Below, in pieces: positions 34,665 through 45,670 of a stretch of DNA of 64,000 nt. The stretch's first letter is position 1, and each line of letters begins with the position of its first letter. This DNA comes from Paracyclopina nana (taxonomy: Eukaryota > Arthropoda > Copepoda > Cyclopoida > Cyclopettidae): positions 377,001 through 441,000 of the forward strand of contig JAGUCH010000008.1 in NCBI GenBank assembly GCA_019096065.1, written 5' to 3'. Below the pieces are notes generated by a model. That model did not search any database and was not told the DNA's origin. It saw only the letters and a list, made by a program, of their open reading frames with translations. A program made the translations under genes and the position numbers.

Positions 34665-35960
34665 GCAAGCACACTGGGCTGATGCTCTCTATGCGCACAC
34701 TGGGCTGAACTAACCCAAAAGCACACTGTTATGAAGTAACCAAAAAGCACATTGGGCTGAACTAACCAAATACCACACTGGGCTGAACTAACCAAAAAAA
34801 ACCACTAGTATGAACTATCCAAAAAGCACATTGGGCTGAACTAACCAAAAAGCACACTGGGCTGAAACAACCAAAAAGCACACTGGGCTGAACTAACCAA
34901 ATAGCACATTAGTATGAACTAACCAAAAAGCACACTGGGCTGAACTAACCAAAAAGCACAATTGCATGAACTAACCAAAAAGCACACTGGGCTGAACCAA
35001 CCAAAAAGCACACTGGGCTGAACCAACCAAATAGCACACTGGACTGAACTAACAAAAAAGCACAATTGCATGAACTAACCAAATAGCACACTGGGCTGAA
35101 CCAACCAAATAGCACACTGGACTGAACTATCCAAAAAGCACAATTGCATGAACTAACCAAATAGCACACTGGGCTGAACCAACCAAATAGCACACTGGAC
35201 TGAACTAACAAAAAAGCACAATTGCATGAACCAACCAAAAAGCACACTGGGCTGAACCAACCAAATAGCACACTGGACTGAACTAACAAAAAAGCACAAT
35301 TGCATGAACTAACCAAATAGCACACTGGGCTGAACCAACCAAATAGCACACTGGACTGAACTAACAAAAAAGCACAATTGCATGAACCAACCAAAAAGCA
35401 CATTAGTATGAACTAACCCAAAAGCACACTGGGCCGAATTTACCAAAAAGCACACTGGGCTCAACTAACCAAATAGCACATTTGTATGAAGTAACCAAAA
35501 AGCACACTGGGCTGAACTAACCAAAAAGCACACTGGGCTGAACCAACCAAATAGCACATTAGTATGAACTAACCAAAAAGCACACTGGGCTGAACTAACA
35601 AAAAAGTACAATTGCATGAACTAATCAAAAAGCACATTGGGCTGAACCAACCAAATAGCACACGGGACTGAACTATCCAAAATGCACATTAGTATGAACT
35701 AACCCAAAAGCACACTGGGCTGAATTTACCAAAAATGCACTCATTGCTTAATTTTCTGAGAAGCACACTGGGCTGAATTTCCATAAAAAGCACAAACTTG
35801 GCTGAATTCCAAAAAAAACCTGGGCTAAATTTGCAAAAAAATCACACTGGGCTGAATTCACCAAAAAAGCACAGTTTGCTTAATTTCCCGAAATGCTCTC
35901 TGAATTTACTTGTGCACACTGGGCTGAATAAAAGCACACTGGTCAGATGCGTCGGAAAAT
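34665..35960. repeat. 26-bp satellite (AGCACACTGGGCTGAACTAACCAAA), with 78-bp higher-order units
   Basis: About fifty units of 26 bp. Between about 34960 and 35410 three variant monomers (ending GGGCTGAACC, GGACTGAACT and ATTGCATGAA) repeat in the same order, giving a 78-bp higher-order unit. Because 78 is a multiple of three, a 152-codon minus-strand frame stays open there; it is not a gene. The edges are decayed. Confidence 0.95.
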
Positions 35961-35999
35961 ACACTCAGTTGATTTTTTTTTCCAAAAAGAGCAACTTAA

Positions 36000-37500
36000 A
36001 AAAATAGCGGCCTAGTCTGAATTTTGGTTCCGACCAGTGTGTGTTGTTCCTCCCTTTAAAAGTACTTGTGATCCACATATTTCAGAGCTGAGTTTCCTGC
36101 TGAGATTTTTGACATGTTATGTCTTTCCAACCCCAAAGTTGACAACGGAAAAAAAACCTGAACACATCTGGATCTTAATTGACATCTTCGGCATCAGCAT
36201 TGAGATTCTCAGCAATTTGTTGTCTTTTCACATGTCAAAGAAGTCCTTCATTAGCACAATTGTAAAAGCTCAGCTTTTGTTATTGTAGAGCAATAAGACA
36301 CGACAAAGTAAGTTGGCTACTGAGAAATCAAAATTGCAAACAGGCCATTTTTTTTGTAGAATTGGCATTTTAGCGCCGAAATCGAATTGTTGGGTTTTCT
36401 TCACATTAATTTCTCTTGGCTATAAACATTTTTAAGGTTAAAAATAAACATTCGGGTCAGAAACGAAATTGGCGGTTGTAACTAACTTTTCAGTTGAAAA
36501 TATCATTTTCGTTTCAAAGTTAACTTTAGGCTCAAAATTGACTTTTTTCGGCTCAAAATTGGAATATATTTTGGGGTTCAAAATTGAAATTTATTTTGGG
36601 GCTCAAAATTGACTTTGTTGGCTCATAATTAAAATTCTAGATTAACCAATTTTGGCAGAAAATTAGCTCGTTTGGCAGAAAATTAAATTGGGCTTAAAAT
36701 ACTATCTTTTTTGGGCTAAATTGAATGTGTACATTTTTTGGCATCAAATTAGCTTTAAGGCTAAAAAGAAATTTTTTTAACAGCAGTCAATATAAAATGT
36801 TCCCTTTTAAAAAATACCCAATTCTCAGATGTTGGCTAGCCAAAGTAGTCTAACTAAAAGTAGCACACACAATGAGCACCTCTCAATTAGAGGACAAAGA
36901 GATCTCAGGAGCCTCCATACTTTCTTGTAGCAGCAGCACTCAGCTTTGAGGAATTTGACACCCAAATGCCTCAATAAAGATCTATGGGAGATTGTATGCA
37001 GCTAAATAACAACAAATTGCAGCAGTGCAGAGAGTAGTAGAAGTCTTTGAAAGAATGGTGATTCCTGTAGAGTATCACAGTAGTGCTCACAACAGGTGGT
37101 GAAATGAAATTCTAATGGCAGTCTAATCACACACGATTTGGACCTAATTTCCAGCCTTGACAAGCGATGAAATGAACAGCACAGACAGGTACAAAAAAGT
37201 GCTGCAGATTTATACCAAAGAATACCCCAAGCTGAGACTCACATTGTCTTGCTAAAGCTTTTGAGCTTACTGGAATTTCGTCTGTTATAAAACGCCGACT
37301 CAGTCAAAATTAAAGGCTGATTGGGTATATAAAGCAAGAAGGTCCTGCTATGCTTCCAAATTGGCTTTTTTTGCACCTTTTTGGTGACCTACTTCTTTTG
37401 CTGGGGCGGGGGAAAAACAAATCCCAGGTGGTTTTTTTTAAAGGGATGAAAAAAGGAAGCCATTTCCTCAGGAATTTTTGATGAATCACCATGAAAAAAT
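36000..37500. other. Intergenic DNA with a minor CTCAAAATTGA repeat
   Basis: At 36490-36770 words such as GGCTCAAAATTGACTTT recur irregularly. At 36037-36288 a plus-strand frame has a hydrophobic run (WILIDIFGISIEILSNLL) but no ATG at its start. At 36890-37260 several short frames on both strands have splice-like borders (for example a minus-strand AAT/GTGAGT donor near 37236) that could not be assembled. A TATATAAAGC lies at 37327. Confidence 0.35.
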
Positions 37501-37514
37501 ATGGAGCGTCTTTT

Positions 37515-38030
37515 CGGCCTTAAAAAGATCTGCTCGCACCCATTGTTTATTTGAGCAAGGCGCCAGAGAGCAAAGCAAGTCACTTGAAAGGCTTGAAACT
37601 CAGGTATTAATGAGCAAGTAAGCGATAAATATGTAGAGGTCTCAATAAGTTTACAAAGCTAATGTCCATACAAAACAATTTGATAAGAGTGTAAGTACGA
37701 TACTTTTTTTTCCAGCTAATTAGCTAAGCAAGGCAAAACAGAGTATCAATATGAACTTAACAATTTTCATAATGCATTAAAAAGACTACAAAGTTAATCT
37801 CTTAATCAATTACTATTTCATTTACCTTAAATAGTAATTTGCCTAAGTCATATACGCAAACAATCGAAATATGTTTTTTACATGGACATAAAAGTTGTCG
37901 ACTCATTGAAACTTTTGATATTTGTTGCTCATCCGCTCATTTAAATCTGAGCTCCAAGCTTCAAAAGTGTCTTGCTTTGCTTGATGGCGCCTTGCTCACT
38001 CAACAAATGGGAGCGATCTTCGTCTCTTTT
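37515..38030. repeat. ~520-bp foldback element (family III)
   Basis: The left segment at about 37527-37640 (TTTGAGCAAGGCGCC, GAGCAAAGCAAG, TTAATGAGC) is matched in reverse complement at about 37890-38020 (CTTGCTTTGCTTGATGGCG, GGCGCCTTGCTCA). The arms are about 110-120 bp and imperfect, and the spacer is AT-rich. Confidence 0.75.
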
Positions 38031-38157
38031 TTAAAGGAAGGAATTTTTTTCTAATAAGCTCAGCTGAATGAGTTGAGTTCAGCTTTTGTTTTCTCCTCGC
38101 TCTTACAAAAAAATGATGAAGGGTTTCATGGCATGAAGAACCGCTACTAACTCTTAC

Positions 38158-38274
38158 ATATACTGACCTCTTGACCATTTCATGTTCGTGCTGGCCACAC
38201 TGTGCACTCAGTTTGGCCTCAGCTGAGGGCAAACTGCCCACTTTTGCCCCCCAACAGTCCACTGTGGCTCTCAG
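38158..38274 (-). CDS. Possible internal exon, unrecognised
   Basis: On the minus strand, after TTTAATAG, the frame reads LRATVDCWGAKVGSLPSAEA and continues CGQHEHEMVKRSVY to a donor TATAT/GTAAGA (39 codons, phase 0). A phase-compatible short exon after ATTCAG near 38068 would stop after ten codons. The DNA also contains a 28-bp imperfect palindrome (CAGTTTGGCCTC then its mirror) and CACTGTG/CACAGTGG motifs, so the open frame may be fortuitous. Confidence 0.33.
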
Positions 38275-38299
38275 CTATTAAACGTTGTTGCTGGAAAGA

Positions 38300-39250
38300 G
38301 AAAATAGATGCTAAAGTTTTTTTTTTCACCCTTGTGCAGAATTAGCAGCTGTCCAAGCCAAAATTGCTTTTGCAGTGCGACCCAATTACCTTGTAATTTT
38401 TCATGGGAGGAAGCCTTTTTTTGTGAATTTAATTTGTTACCCACCTCTGAAGGTTCACACACTCTTCAACTTTCCTAATTATTGTTATGGTAATGATGCC
38501 ATTAGTAAACTTAGATTAATAGCCCTCTGACTTTGGAATTCAAACATGAATGTCGACATTTTGTTTAGTGCAAATAAAAAAGGCTGGCTTAGACCTCATT
38601 TGTTCCTAATTGCATTTAGATAAGTAATAAGTCAAGCAATTGTTCACTTTCAGCTTCCTAAATGGCCTTTCAGTCACTTTTGGGCTCTGCAAATGGTAAC
38701 ATCTCTCATGTATTTTAAATATTGTTGATTTGTTTATTTAATGAAAATTGCCTATTCATTTATTTATGAGACAGGATTATTTTAACCATGAAATTGCCAA
38801 CTTACCTACATCAAAAAACTGTTAAACAACCATTGAAAAATAAATTAAAAAGAGTCGTCAAATCAATGACTTTGTTAAAAAACAATAAAACAGACCTCAC
38901 TTTATCCCAGATTGCCTACAAAAATAGATACAAAATACCATTGATTAATTTTCTCATGCCAAATGACTTTTCAGTCACTTTTGGGCATTGGAAGTGGTAA
39001 CTTTTCTCCCATTTTTGTCTTTTTAAAAGTAGCTGCTAAAAGAGTGTGCATGACCCTGACCTGCCTTGAGTTTGACGTGCTCAAACGTGCATGTGGATCT
39101 TATTTTGGCAGGTGGCTCGAGACATAATTGATACTTTTTTGGGTCGACATTTTTAGTAGCAGTTCTCTTGTCCTGCTGAGATGATTGAGCCAGTACACTA
39201 CAACAAGTACTACAATCAAAAGGAGCTTTTTGTCTCAGTTTTTTCTCCAT
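38300..39250. other. Intergenic DNA
   Basis: A minus-strand stretch at 38392-38460 reads VGNKLNSQKKASSHEKL before a CAAG/GTAATT donor and could be an exon. A TTTCAGTCACTTTTGGGC sequence occurs at 38668 and 38969, indicating a ~300-bp direct duplication with a 70-codon ATG frame between (38788-39000). No firm call is made. Confidence 0.35.
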
Positions 39251-39275
39251 TCTCAGCAGGAGTCCATGTCTCATA

Positions 39276-39801
39276 AAGTTTAAGCTTTTTTGATGAGATG
39301 AACTCTGCTTTTTTCAATCAGAAAGCTTAGACATGTAGTTTCGCAGTTTTCAGAGTTGATACATCTTCTATGTTATGGACTCATGGATCGAGCTGTAAGT
39401 CGAACTGAGTGCGTAATTTAAAAAAATTGGACTTATATACACTACTAAATTAAATTATATATATTATTGGCCTTACTATTTTTGACTCGGCTCTTGTGAA
39501 AACTTTTGTACATATTGGTCAAAAACAGTGCCGCATTCTGTATTCCATTATGTTGGGTTTTTTCGCAGAAAAAAAGCTTTGCAGCAAACCGAGTCTTCAA
39601 TTTAAAGGCATGTGATTGAGCATCGCAAAGAGCTGCCATGAGCCCAATTTTAAACTTCTTTCGCACTCAGCTCGACTTGCAGCTCGATCCATGAGTCCAT
39701 AACATACAGGATGTGTTTCTATCAAAAACTGCGGGGCATTCTGCATTAGCTTTCTGGTTGAACAAAGTAGAATTCATCTCATGAAAAAAGCTTAAACTGC
39801 A
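39276..39801. repeat. ~525-bp foldback element (family II, copy 2)
   Basis: The left arm has GTTTAAGCTTTTTT, AATCAGAAAGC and TATGTTATGGACTCATGG, ending AACTGAGTGCG near 39412. The right arm mirrors it from CGCACTCAGCTCGAC (39662) through CCATGAGTCCATAACATA to AAAAAGCTTAAAC. Its TTATG-GACTCATGG core is shared with the 33352 element and a lone arm at about 47851. Confidence 0.8.
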
Positions 39802-39966
39802 TGAAACATCGAAACTGAGAGACGTTCCATGTAGTAAAGCATAAAGTCGATGTATTATGTCAACTTCCTTTTTGAGGGTGGTAATTGCCCCACAATTTGG
39901 GGGGCTTCTGGAATCTGTGACAGACCCAGGCAATTGGCTCAATAACAACAGCAGCAGGATGTTGAC
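39667..39966 (-). CDS. Possible exon with signal-peptide-like start, running into a foldback arm
   Basis: After the strong acceptor CTCTTTCTCAG the minus-strand frame reads VNILLLLLLSQLPGSVTDSR, then PPNCGAITTLKKEVDIIHRL. The pattern resembles the second exon of a secreted-protein gene whose first exon would be a short ATG exon, not located. From about 39801 downward the frame lies inside the foldback right arm, so its C-terminal part and stop are element-derived. It may be a truncated or chimeric frame. Confidence 0.33.
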   Translation of the reverse strand, partial: VNILLLLLLSQLPGSVTDSRSPPNCGAITTLKKEVDIIHRLYALLHGTSLSFDVSCSLSFFHEMNSTLFNQKANAECPAVFDRNTSCMLWTHGSSCKSS

Positions 39967-40019
39967 CTGAGAAAGAGGCAAAGAGTGTTTGCAGCAGCTG
40001 AGAAGCTGGTGTTAATTTA

Positions 40020-40990
40020 GCAACTCTCTAGGTGGGCTCATGAAGTACTCTGATTTCAAAGACAATGGCTGAGTAGTTTATGACTGGTGATGATATCTGG
40101 CAAATATTGTGAGGAGCTGCAGTGTAAACATGAGAAATTCTCTGACCTTATACCATCATGCACCACAGTGGGCGTAGACAAGATAAGATACCAGAAACTG
40201 AACCACAACATGATGCTGCAGCTACTTCTACTCCATAACCATAGACCGCCCACTGGAGCCCATAATCTACAATTTTCTTGACTATGCACCATCAAAAGAT
40301 CTACATTCTTCACCAAATAACAATAAAAACAATGGCACTGAAGAACAAAAAAAGATGCTCTATTGATTTATTTTTGAAGGCTATCACCTAAAACTTTGGA
40401 AGAGGTTTTTTTATTCAATTTTCATGATAAAAAAGTATCATCTTGATTTAATGTCAAACGTTTATTTTCATGAAAAGTTTATTTTTCATTGAACTTGCAT
40501 TTTTCATTAAAAGGGTATTTTTTAAAAAAAAGTGAAAATAGCGTTTTCTTTGATTAAAAGTTTATTTTTTAATCTAAATTGAAAAACTTAGTGTGGGGGG
40601 CGGGCCTTCGCTCTCTCCCCTAATTATATCACAAAACAATGAAACTTGTAAAAACATTTGAATTTCACATTAAAAAGCATCATCCACTTGATCTTTTTTA
40701 CCATCAAAATTTGAAAAAAATAGTGTGGGGGGTGGGCCTTCGCGCCCTCCCCACAATTTCCAACATTTTGAGCCTCTGATCAGTAGAAAGTGTCCCAAAA
40801 CTGCTTTTTTGAAGGCAGGTTAATTTCTCAGATTCAAGCATCCCAATTTCAGTATCCATGGGAGATCTTAAAGAATGGGTCCCACCTTGGTTTGTAATAA
40901 TAGAGAATCATCTTATTTAAGGCCTCCTACCAAGATCTATTTGATCAACCGTTAATAGCTGTGGTCACTGATGTTGTTGCGCTAATTATT
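40020..40990. other. Intergenic DNA with a short AAAAGTTTATTTTTCAT repeat
   Basis: At about 40420-40580 irregular units of AAAAGTTTATTTTTCAT occur. GTGTGGGGGGCGGGCCTTCG occurs at 40592 and, diverged, at 40723. Overlapping open frames on both strands at 40056-40316 (one with KYCEELQCKHEKF) could not be resolved. Confidence 0.4.
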
Positions 40991-40993
40991 TTA

Positions 40994-41207
40994 TCAATGG
41001 TCGGCGGATTCTCTCTGGTCATGGTCATCAAGTTGTAAATCGCCACCCTTCTTGGACTTTTTACCCCAGACTGATCTGATAACCCTGCAGGTCCAAGTCT
41101 AATTACGGCGTCGTGACTTTGAAAAACTTACGAGCAGCCATAACCAGTCATCCCTCTTTCTGACAGGCCCTTGCCATCTATTTTGATGAAATACCCGCTT
41201 TTTTCCA
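40994..41207 (-). CDS. Unrecognised gene, last two exons
   Basis: Exon A (41207 down to 41132), after GTATTTAG, reads EKSGYFIKIDGKGLSERGMT and GYGC, ending at a CTC/GTAAGT donor. After a 47-nt intron ending GGACCTGCAG, exon B (41084 down to 40994) continues in phase (VIRSVWGKKSKKGGDLQLDD, then HDQRESADH) to a TGA. The charged composition with consistent phase and strong donor argues for a real coding tail. Upstream exons were not found; the frame is open for a few codons above 41207, so another acceptor is possible. No family recognised. Confidence 0.5.
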
Positions 41208-41626
41208 CTAAATACGTGATTTCGGCTTTTTTGTGCAATCAACAATCGTGGTTTATTTTTTGCTTACCCAAAAGTTTTGTTCATCAAACTTTGCTCTCTC
41301 ACTTAGTGCTTGGCTATGCTATGAATTGCACTGGGCTCGTAAGTGTGCAAGTGCAGATTTTTGCACAAAACTTTTGTGAATACGAAAAACAAACCGTTGT
41401 TGTTCAACGTACAAAAACATGCATAGCATGTTTTATTTATGTTTATTAGAATATAGTACGCTACTTTCTTGAATGACGGCTGGGACATTAACATTCCATG
41501 CTTTAAAAATGGTCCAACCGGTTGTCGATAAAGTAGTTATTTATCGCCCTTTTTTGTCCATCATGGGTATTGTTAATAAGTTCCAAACCCGCACACTTAT
41601 TAGCCGTTTTACATTGTAAAATACAG

Positions 41627-41856
41627 CGTATGTTAGATGTTATGACTTGGACTTGTGTAAAGAAACCCTCAAAGAACAAAAAAAGCCACAGATGAGCGAG
41701 GCCGTCGACGAAGAATTTTCCAAGAAGCTCTTCATCATGGCATCGAGGGGCTATTGTAATCCACAGCACTCTACTATCACGTCCTATTTGTTGAAGCATG
41801 CAAAACTACAAATCAGAGCACAATATCCAAGGAGCTTTTCATGCCAACCCCTGTGA
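41627..41856 (+). CDS. Possible exon or fragment, loosely hAT-transposase-like
   Basis: After AAATACAG the plus frame reads YVRCYDLDLCKETLKEQKKP, then VDEEFSKKLFIMASRGY and STITSYLL, stopping at 41856. The pattern 'F..... GY.NP...TI...LL' faintly resembles the region near the start of hAT-type transposases, which would make this a transposon remnant. That is an impression from memory of the family and not an alignment. Confidence 0.28.
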
Positions 41857-42256
41857 TGAAAATGGCCGTTCAACTTTAACATCTAATTGAATTTGCATGC
41901 AGCCTCCAAAAGAAGAAAATTCACATTTTGAATCCCATTTTAAAATTCCTTCACAAAATCAACTTTAACATAGAACTGTAATAATAAATTCTTTGTTTTC
42001 GCATAGTTTTTCTATCAGAATCGTGGATCTGGAAATTCCTTGTTTTGAGGTGACATTCTTGCTGCCCACTGTGCAGAAAACACGTGTCACATTTTTGCCA
42101 CATAATCAGCTGATCAAAGGATGATTTTTGGTGGTGATTTCAACGCGCGGCGCGTGCACCGCAGTGCATAGTTCGCGTTAAATCAAGTGAAAATGCTCGA
42201 AACGCTGGAATTTCCGGGGGAAAAATGAGCAAGCACACTGAAAATCAGCTGACTTA

Positions 42257-42501
42257 CACAGTGGATTATTTTGCTCGCATGTCATTAACAATGCAAAATT
42301 CAAATTGTAATTTCAGTCTGGGACTTTTTGCATCAGTCTTTACATAATTTTTTATACCCTCAAAAAAGAATGACATTTTAGACTATTTTTTATGTTGGGG
42401 GGCGTTAACTGAAAAAGGAACTGATATGCTCGTAGTAGTTCCTTTTTGAAAAGCAAAGGACTGAAAGATGCGAGAAAAAAGTACCAAAATAATCCACTGT
42501 G
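42257..42501. repeat. CACAGTGG element carrying an internal hairpin block
   Basis: CACAGTGGATTATTTTGCTC at left and AAAATAATCCACTGTG at right, 245 bp, so longer than typical. The extra length is one unit of the hairpin-bearing repeat described at 42401. Confidence 0.78.
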
Positions 42502-42762
42502 CATAATTTTTCAAACTCTCAAAAAACCAATTTTGACATTTTTAGAGCTTTTTGAATTAAGTGGGGGCGTTAACTGAAAAAGGAACTGATATTCTCTTAG
42601 TAGTTCCTTTTTGAAAAGCAAAGGACCAAAATAATCCACAGTGCATAATTTTTCATACTCTCAAAAAACAAATTTTGACATTTTTAGAGCTTTTTGAATC
42701 AAGTGGGGAGCGCTAACTGAAAAAGGAACTGCTATGCTCTTGGTAGTTCCTTTTTGGGGTAA
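42401..42762. repeat. Three ~145-165 bp units each with a perfect hairpin
   Basis: Each unit has GCGTTAACTG (or GCGCTAACTG) followed by AAAAAGGAACT, a loop of about 12-14 nt, and AGTTCCTTTTT. Unit starts are at about 42401, 42566 and 42710. Two of the units also carry the AATAATCCACTGTGC-type right end, so part of the foldback element was amplified with the hairpin. Confidence 0.85.
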
Positions 42763-43084
42763 CGCACCCCCGTCAGTCTGGAAATGTCTCAAAAAGCCAC
42801 TATTTGTTATGTTTACCGTCCATATTTCACAGTTGCATTGAATTCCGGCCATATTACTGCGATTCTGATCTCTTATCAGTCGCGATTTTTGTTTGTCTAA
42901 GATTTTATGCATTGGCTTTTGGGTTATCTAATGACAATCAACCGCGCGGCGCTTGAGACCAGCGCGACACTTTTATCTGATTTGAGACCACCTTCCGTTC
43001 CTCACAGCAGACCGAGGCTGGATGTTTGGCGAGGAAAGCCCTCTGTTTGAAAGGGTAAACAAAAGTTGTGGTGCAAAATATGCT

Positions 43085-44540
43085 TGAGATTCGAAACGGA
43101 GAAAATGTCAGTTAAAACTGTTAAGAGGTCAGTTAAAACTGAGAAAAGCAACCGTTAAAGCTGAGAAAAGCAAATTTTGAAACTGAGAAAAGCAAATTTT
43201 GAAACTGAGAAAAACACCGTTAAAGCTGAGAGAAGCACCGTTATAGCTGAGAAAAGCAAATTTTGAAACTGAGAAAAGTACCGTTAAAGCTGAGAGAAGC
43301 ACCGTTAAAACTGAGAAAAGCACCGTTAAAGCTGAGTAAAGCAAATTTTGAAACTAAGAAAAGCACCGTTAAAGTTGAGAAAAGCAAATTTTGAAACTGA
43401 GTAAAGCACCGTTAAAGATGAGAAAAACAAATTTTAAAACTGAGAAAGGCACGGTTAAAGCTGAGAAAAGCAAATTTTGAAACTGAGAAAAGCACAGTTA
43501 AAATGAAGAGAAGCAAGTTTAAAACTGAGTAGAGGGCAGTTCAAAATGAGAAAAGTCCCGTTGAAACTGAGGAAAGGCAGCTAAATCTGAGAAATAACCA
43601 CTAATAACTGAGATAACAACACTATTCAAAAATGAGAAAACAGCGCTACTGCCTGAGTGTAAACGGCATTCAAGATCAAGTACTCAGCACTGAGAAATGT
43701 CAACCTAAGCTGAGAAAATGACTGAGCATACAACTTAAAAACTGTGAAAACAACATTTATGACTGAGAAAATGATATTCATAATTGAGAAAAAATGCTCA
43801 AAACTGAGAAAACAACCCTTACAACTAAGCAAATGACACTCAACACTGAGAAAATTTCAATCAATGCTGATTCGTCAACAGTCAGAACTGAGAAAACGAC
43901 AGTCAGAACAACACTGAACAAACTGAAAACAACACTCGTAACTGAGAAAACAATCCTGATAACTGAGAAAGCAACCCTACAACTGATAAAAAAACCCTCA
44001 TTAATGAGAAAACGACTCATAAAAACTGAGAAAGTGACAGTCATAGCTGAGAAAATGACATTCATAACTGAGAAAACATAGCTCAAAACTGACAAAATGA
44101 CGCTCAGAACTACTAAGAAAACTACTATAAAAACTGAGAAAGCGATGCTCAAAACTGGGAAAACAATGCTTAAAACTGAGAAAATGATGCTCAGAACTGA
44201 GAAAACGTCAATAGAAACTGAGAAAACGACAATAAATACTGAGAAACTATCCTCATTTTGTCATTTATGAGTCGTTTTTTCTCAGTTGTTGGGTTGCTTC
44301 CTCAGTTTTAAGGGTCATTTTCTCAATTACGAGTGTCATTTTCTCAGTTTCGAGTGATGTTTTCTCAGTTCTGACTGTTGATGAATCAGCAATGATTGAA
44401 ATTTTCTCAGTGTCAAAACCTCGATGTTGTGAGTCATTTGTTGAGAAACTCACTTTTGTAACTGAGAAAGCAACTGTGAAAACTGAGCAAATGACAGTGT
44501 TGAACCAGTTGAAAGAATTCGACAAAATATCCAGCTTTTC
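43085..44540. repeat. Tandem repeat built on AACTGAGAAAA with an internal inversion
   Basis: From 43085 to about 43500 a unit of about 22 bp alternates (CTGAGAAAAGCAAATTTTGA and CACCGTTAAAG). From 43500 to 44250 the unit is looser (AACTGAGAAAACNAC). At about 44255-44275 orientation flips: 44265-44420 is TTTTCTCAGTT-type and includes the reverse complement of 43850-43910 (GAATCAGCAATGATTGAAAT). After 44450 the first orientation returns. Open frames on both strands are repeat-derived. Confidence 0.9.
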
Positions 44541-45054
44541 AGTAGCAGGGCCAAAAACCTCACCAAAACTGCAGCCTTTGCAGTAAAAGGTTTCAAAATC
44601 AGCAGGAAGTCCCCAGAGGAACTCAAGAATGCAAGATGGATATCGAGGTAAAAATGCCACAAAATCTAGCCATATTCAAAGCAGCAAAGCAAGAACAAAG
44701 AGCACTCATTTTCTTGTGATTTTCTCAAGTAATCTTCTGTGTATACAGAAATAAGCACGCGAGATTATCAACGTTGTGCTCATCTACGCTTGCCTTCCAC
44801 CTCGTAGATGAACACACCTCAATTTAAAGTAGCAAAGATGATTATTATTGCATGACTGGAGCTCGTAGCACTGACCCTTTTTTTTTCAGGCCACTTCAAT
44901 TTCAAAAGATAGAAGAAGAATCTCATGCTTTAAAATTGACCATGATTATTTTTTGGCCATTTTTGATAAGCTGAATTAATTCCAGATTTTCAATACTCTA
45001 CTTCTACTACTGGCCTAGAGTCTGAACCTTGAAAAATGCAATTTAACACAACTA
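44541..45054. other. Intergenic DNA
   Basis: No exon, RNA or repeat was identified. Confidence 0.45.
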
Positions 45055-45670
45055 TTTTAGCCTTGAATATTTTTGCTTTTTTATAGTCAGACTCAATTTT
45101 TGCTTTTCTTGGTGTCTGACTCTATTTTATGCCTTTTTTGGCTTCAGACTCTATGTTTGCTTTTCTATAGGTCAGACTCTATTATAGGCTTTTTTGGGTG
45201 TCAGACTCTATTTCAACTTTTTTTGGGCGTCAGACTCTATTTCTGCTTTTCTAGGTGTCAGAATCCATATTTCCTTTATATATCTATTTTTGCTTTTTAG
45301 GTGCGTTAGACTCTATTTTTGCTTATTTGGTGTCAGACTCTATTTTCGTGATTTTAGCCGTCAGACTCTATTTTTTCTTCTCTTGGTGTCAGACTCTATA
45401 TTTCCTGTATATATCTATTTTTTGCTTTTTATGTGTTAGACTCTATTTTTGCTTTTTTGGTGTCAGACTCTATTTTCGTTATTTTAACCGTCAGACTCTA
45501 TTTTGTCTTCTCTTGGTGTCAGACTCTATATTTCCTTTATATATCTATTTATGCTTTTTAGGTGTTCGACTCTATTTTTGCTTTTTTAGTGTCAGACTCA
45601 ATTTTTTCTTTTCTTGGTGTCAGACTCTATTTTTGAACTTTTGGTTTTTTTTGCATCAGACTCTATAAAT
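45055..45670. repeat. Tandem repeat, ~28-31 bp unit (GTGTCAGACTCTATTTTTGC)
   Basis: About twenty units of GTGTCAGACTCTATTT plus TTGCTTTTNT. A higher-order block of about 123 bp (with TCCTTTATATATCTATTT and the repeat-unit variants) occurs three times, at about 45270, 45400 and 45530. Related AGACTCT words persist to 46530. Open frames are repeat artefacts. Confidence 0.92.

Noticed and set aside
34945..35403. 152-codon minus-strand open frame
   Set aside because: Perfectly periodic and explained by the 78-bp higher-order unit of the 26-bp satellite.
45073..45668. Overlapping Phe/Leu-rich open frames
   Set aside because: Derived from the GTGTCAGACTCTATTT tandem repeat; no start context or domain.
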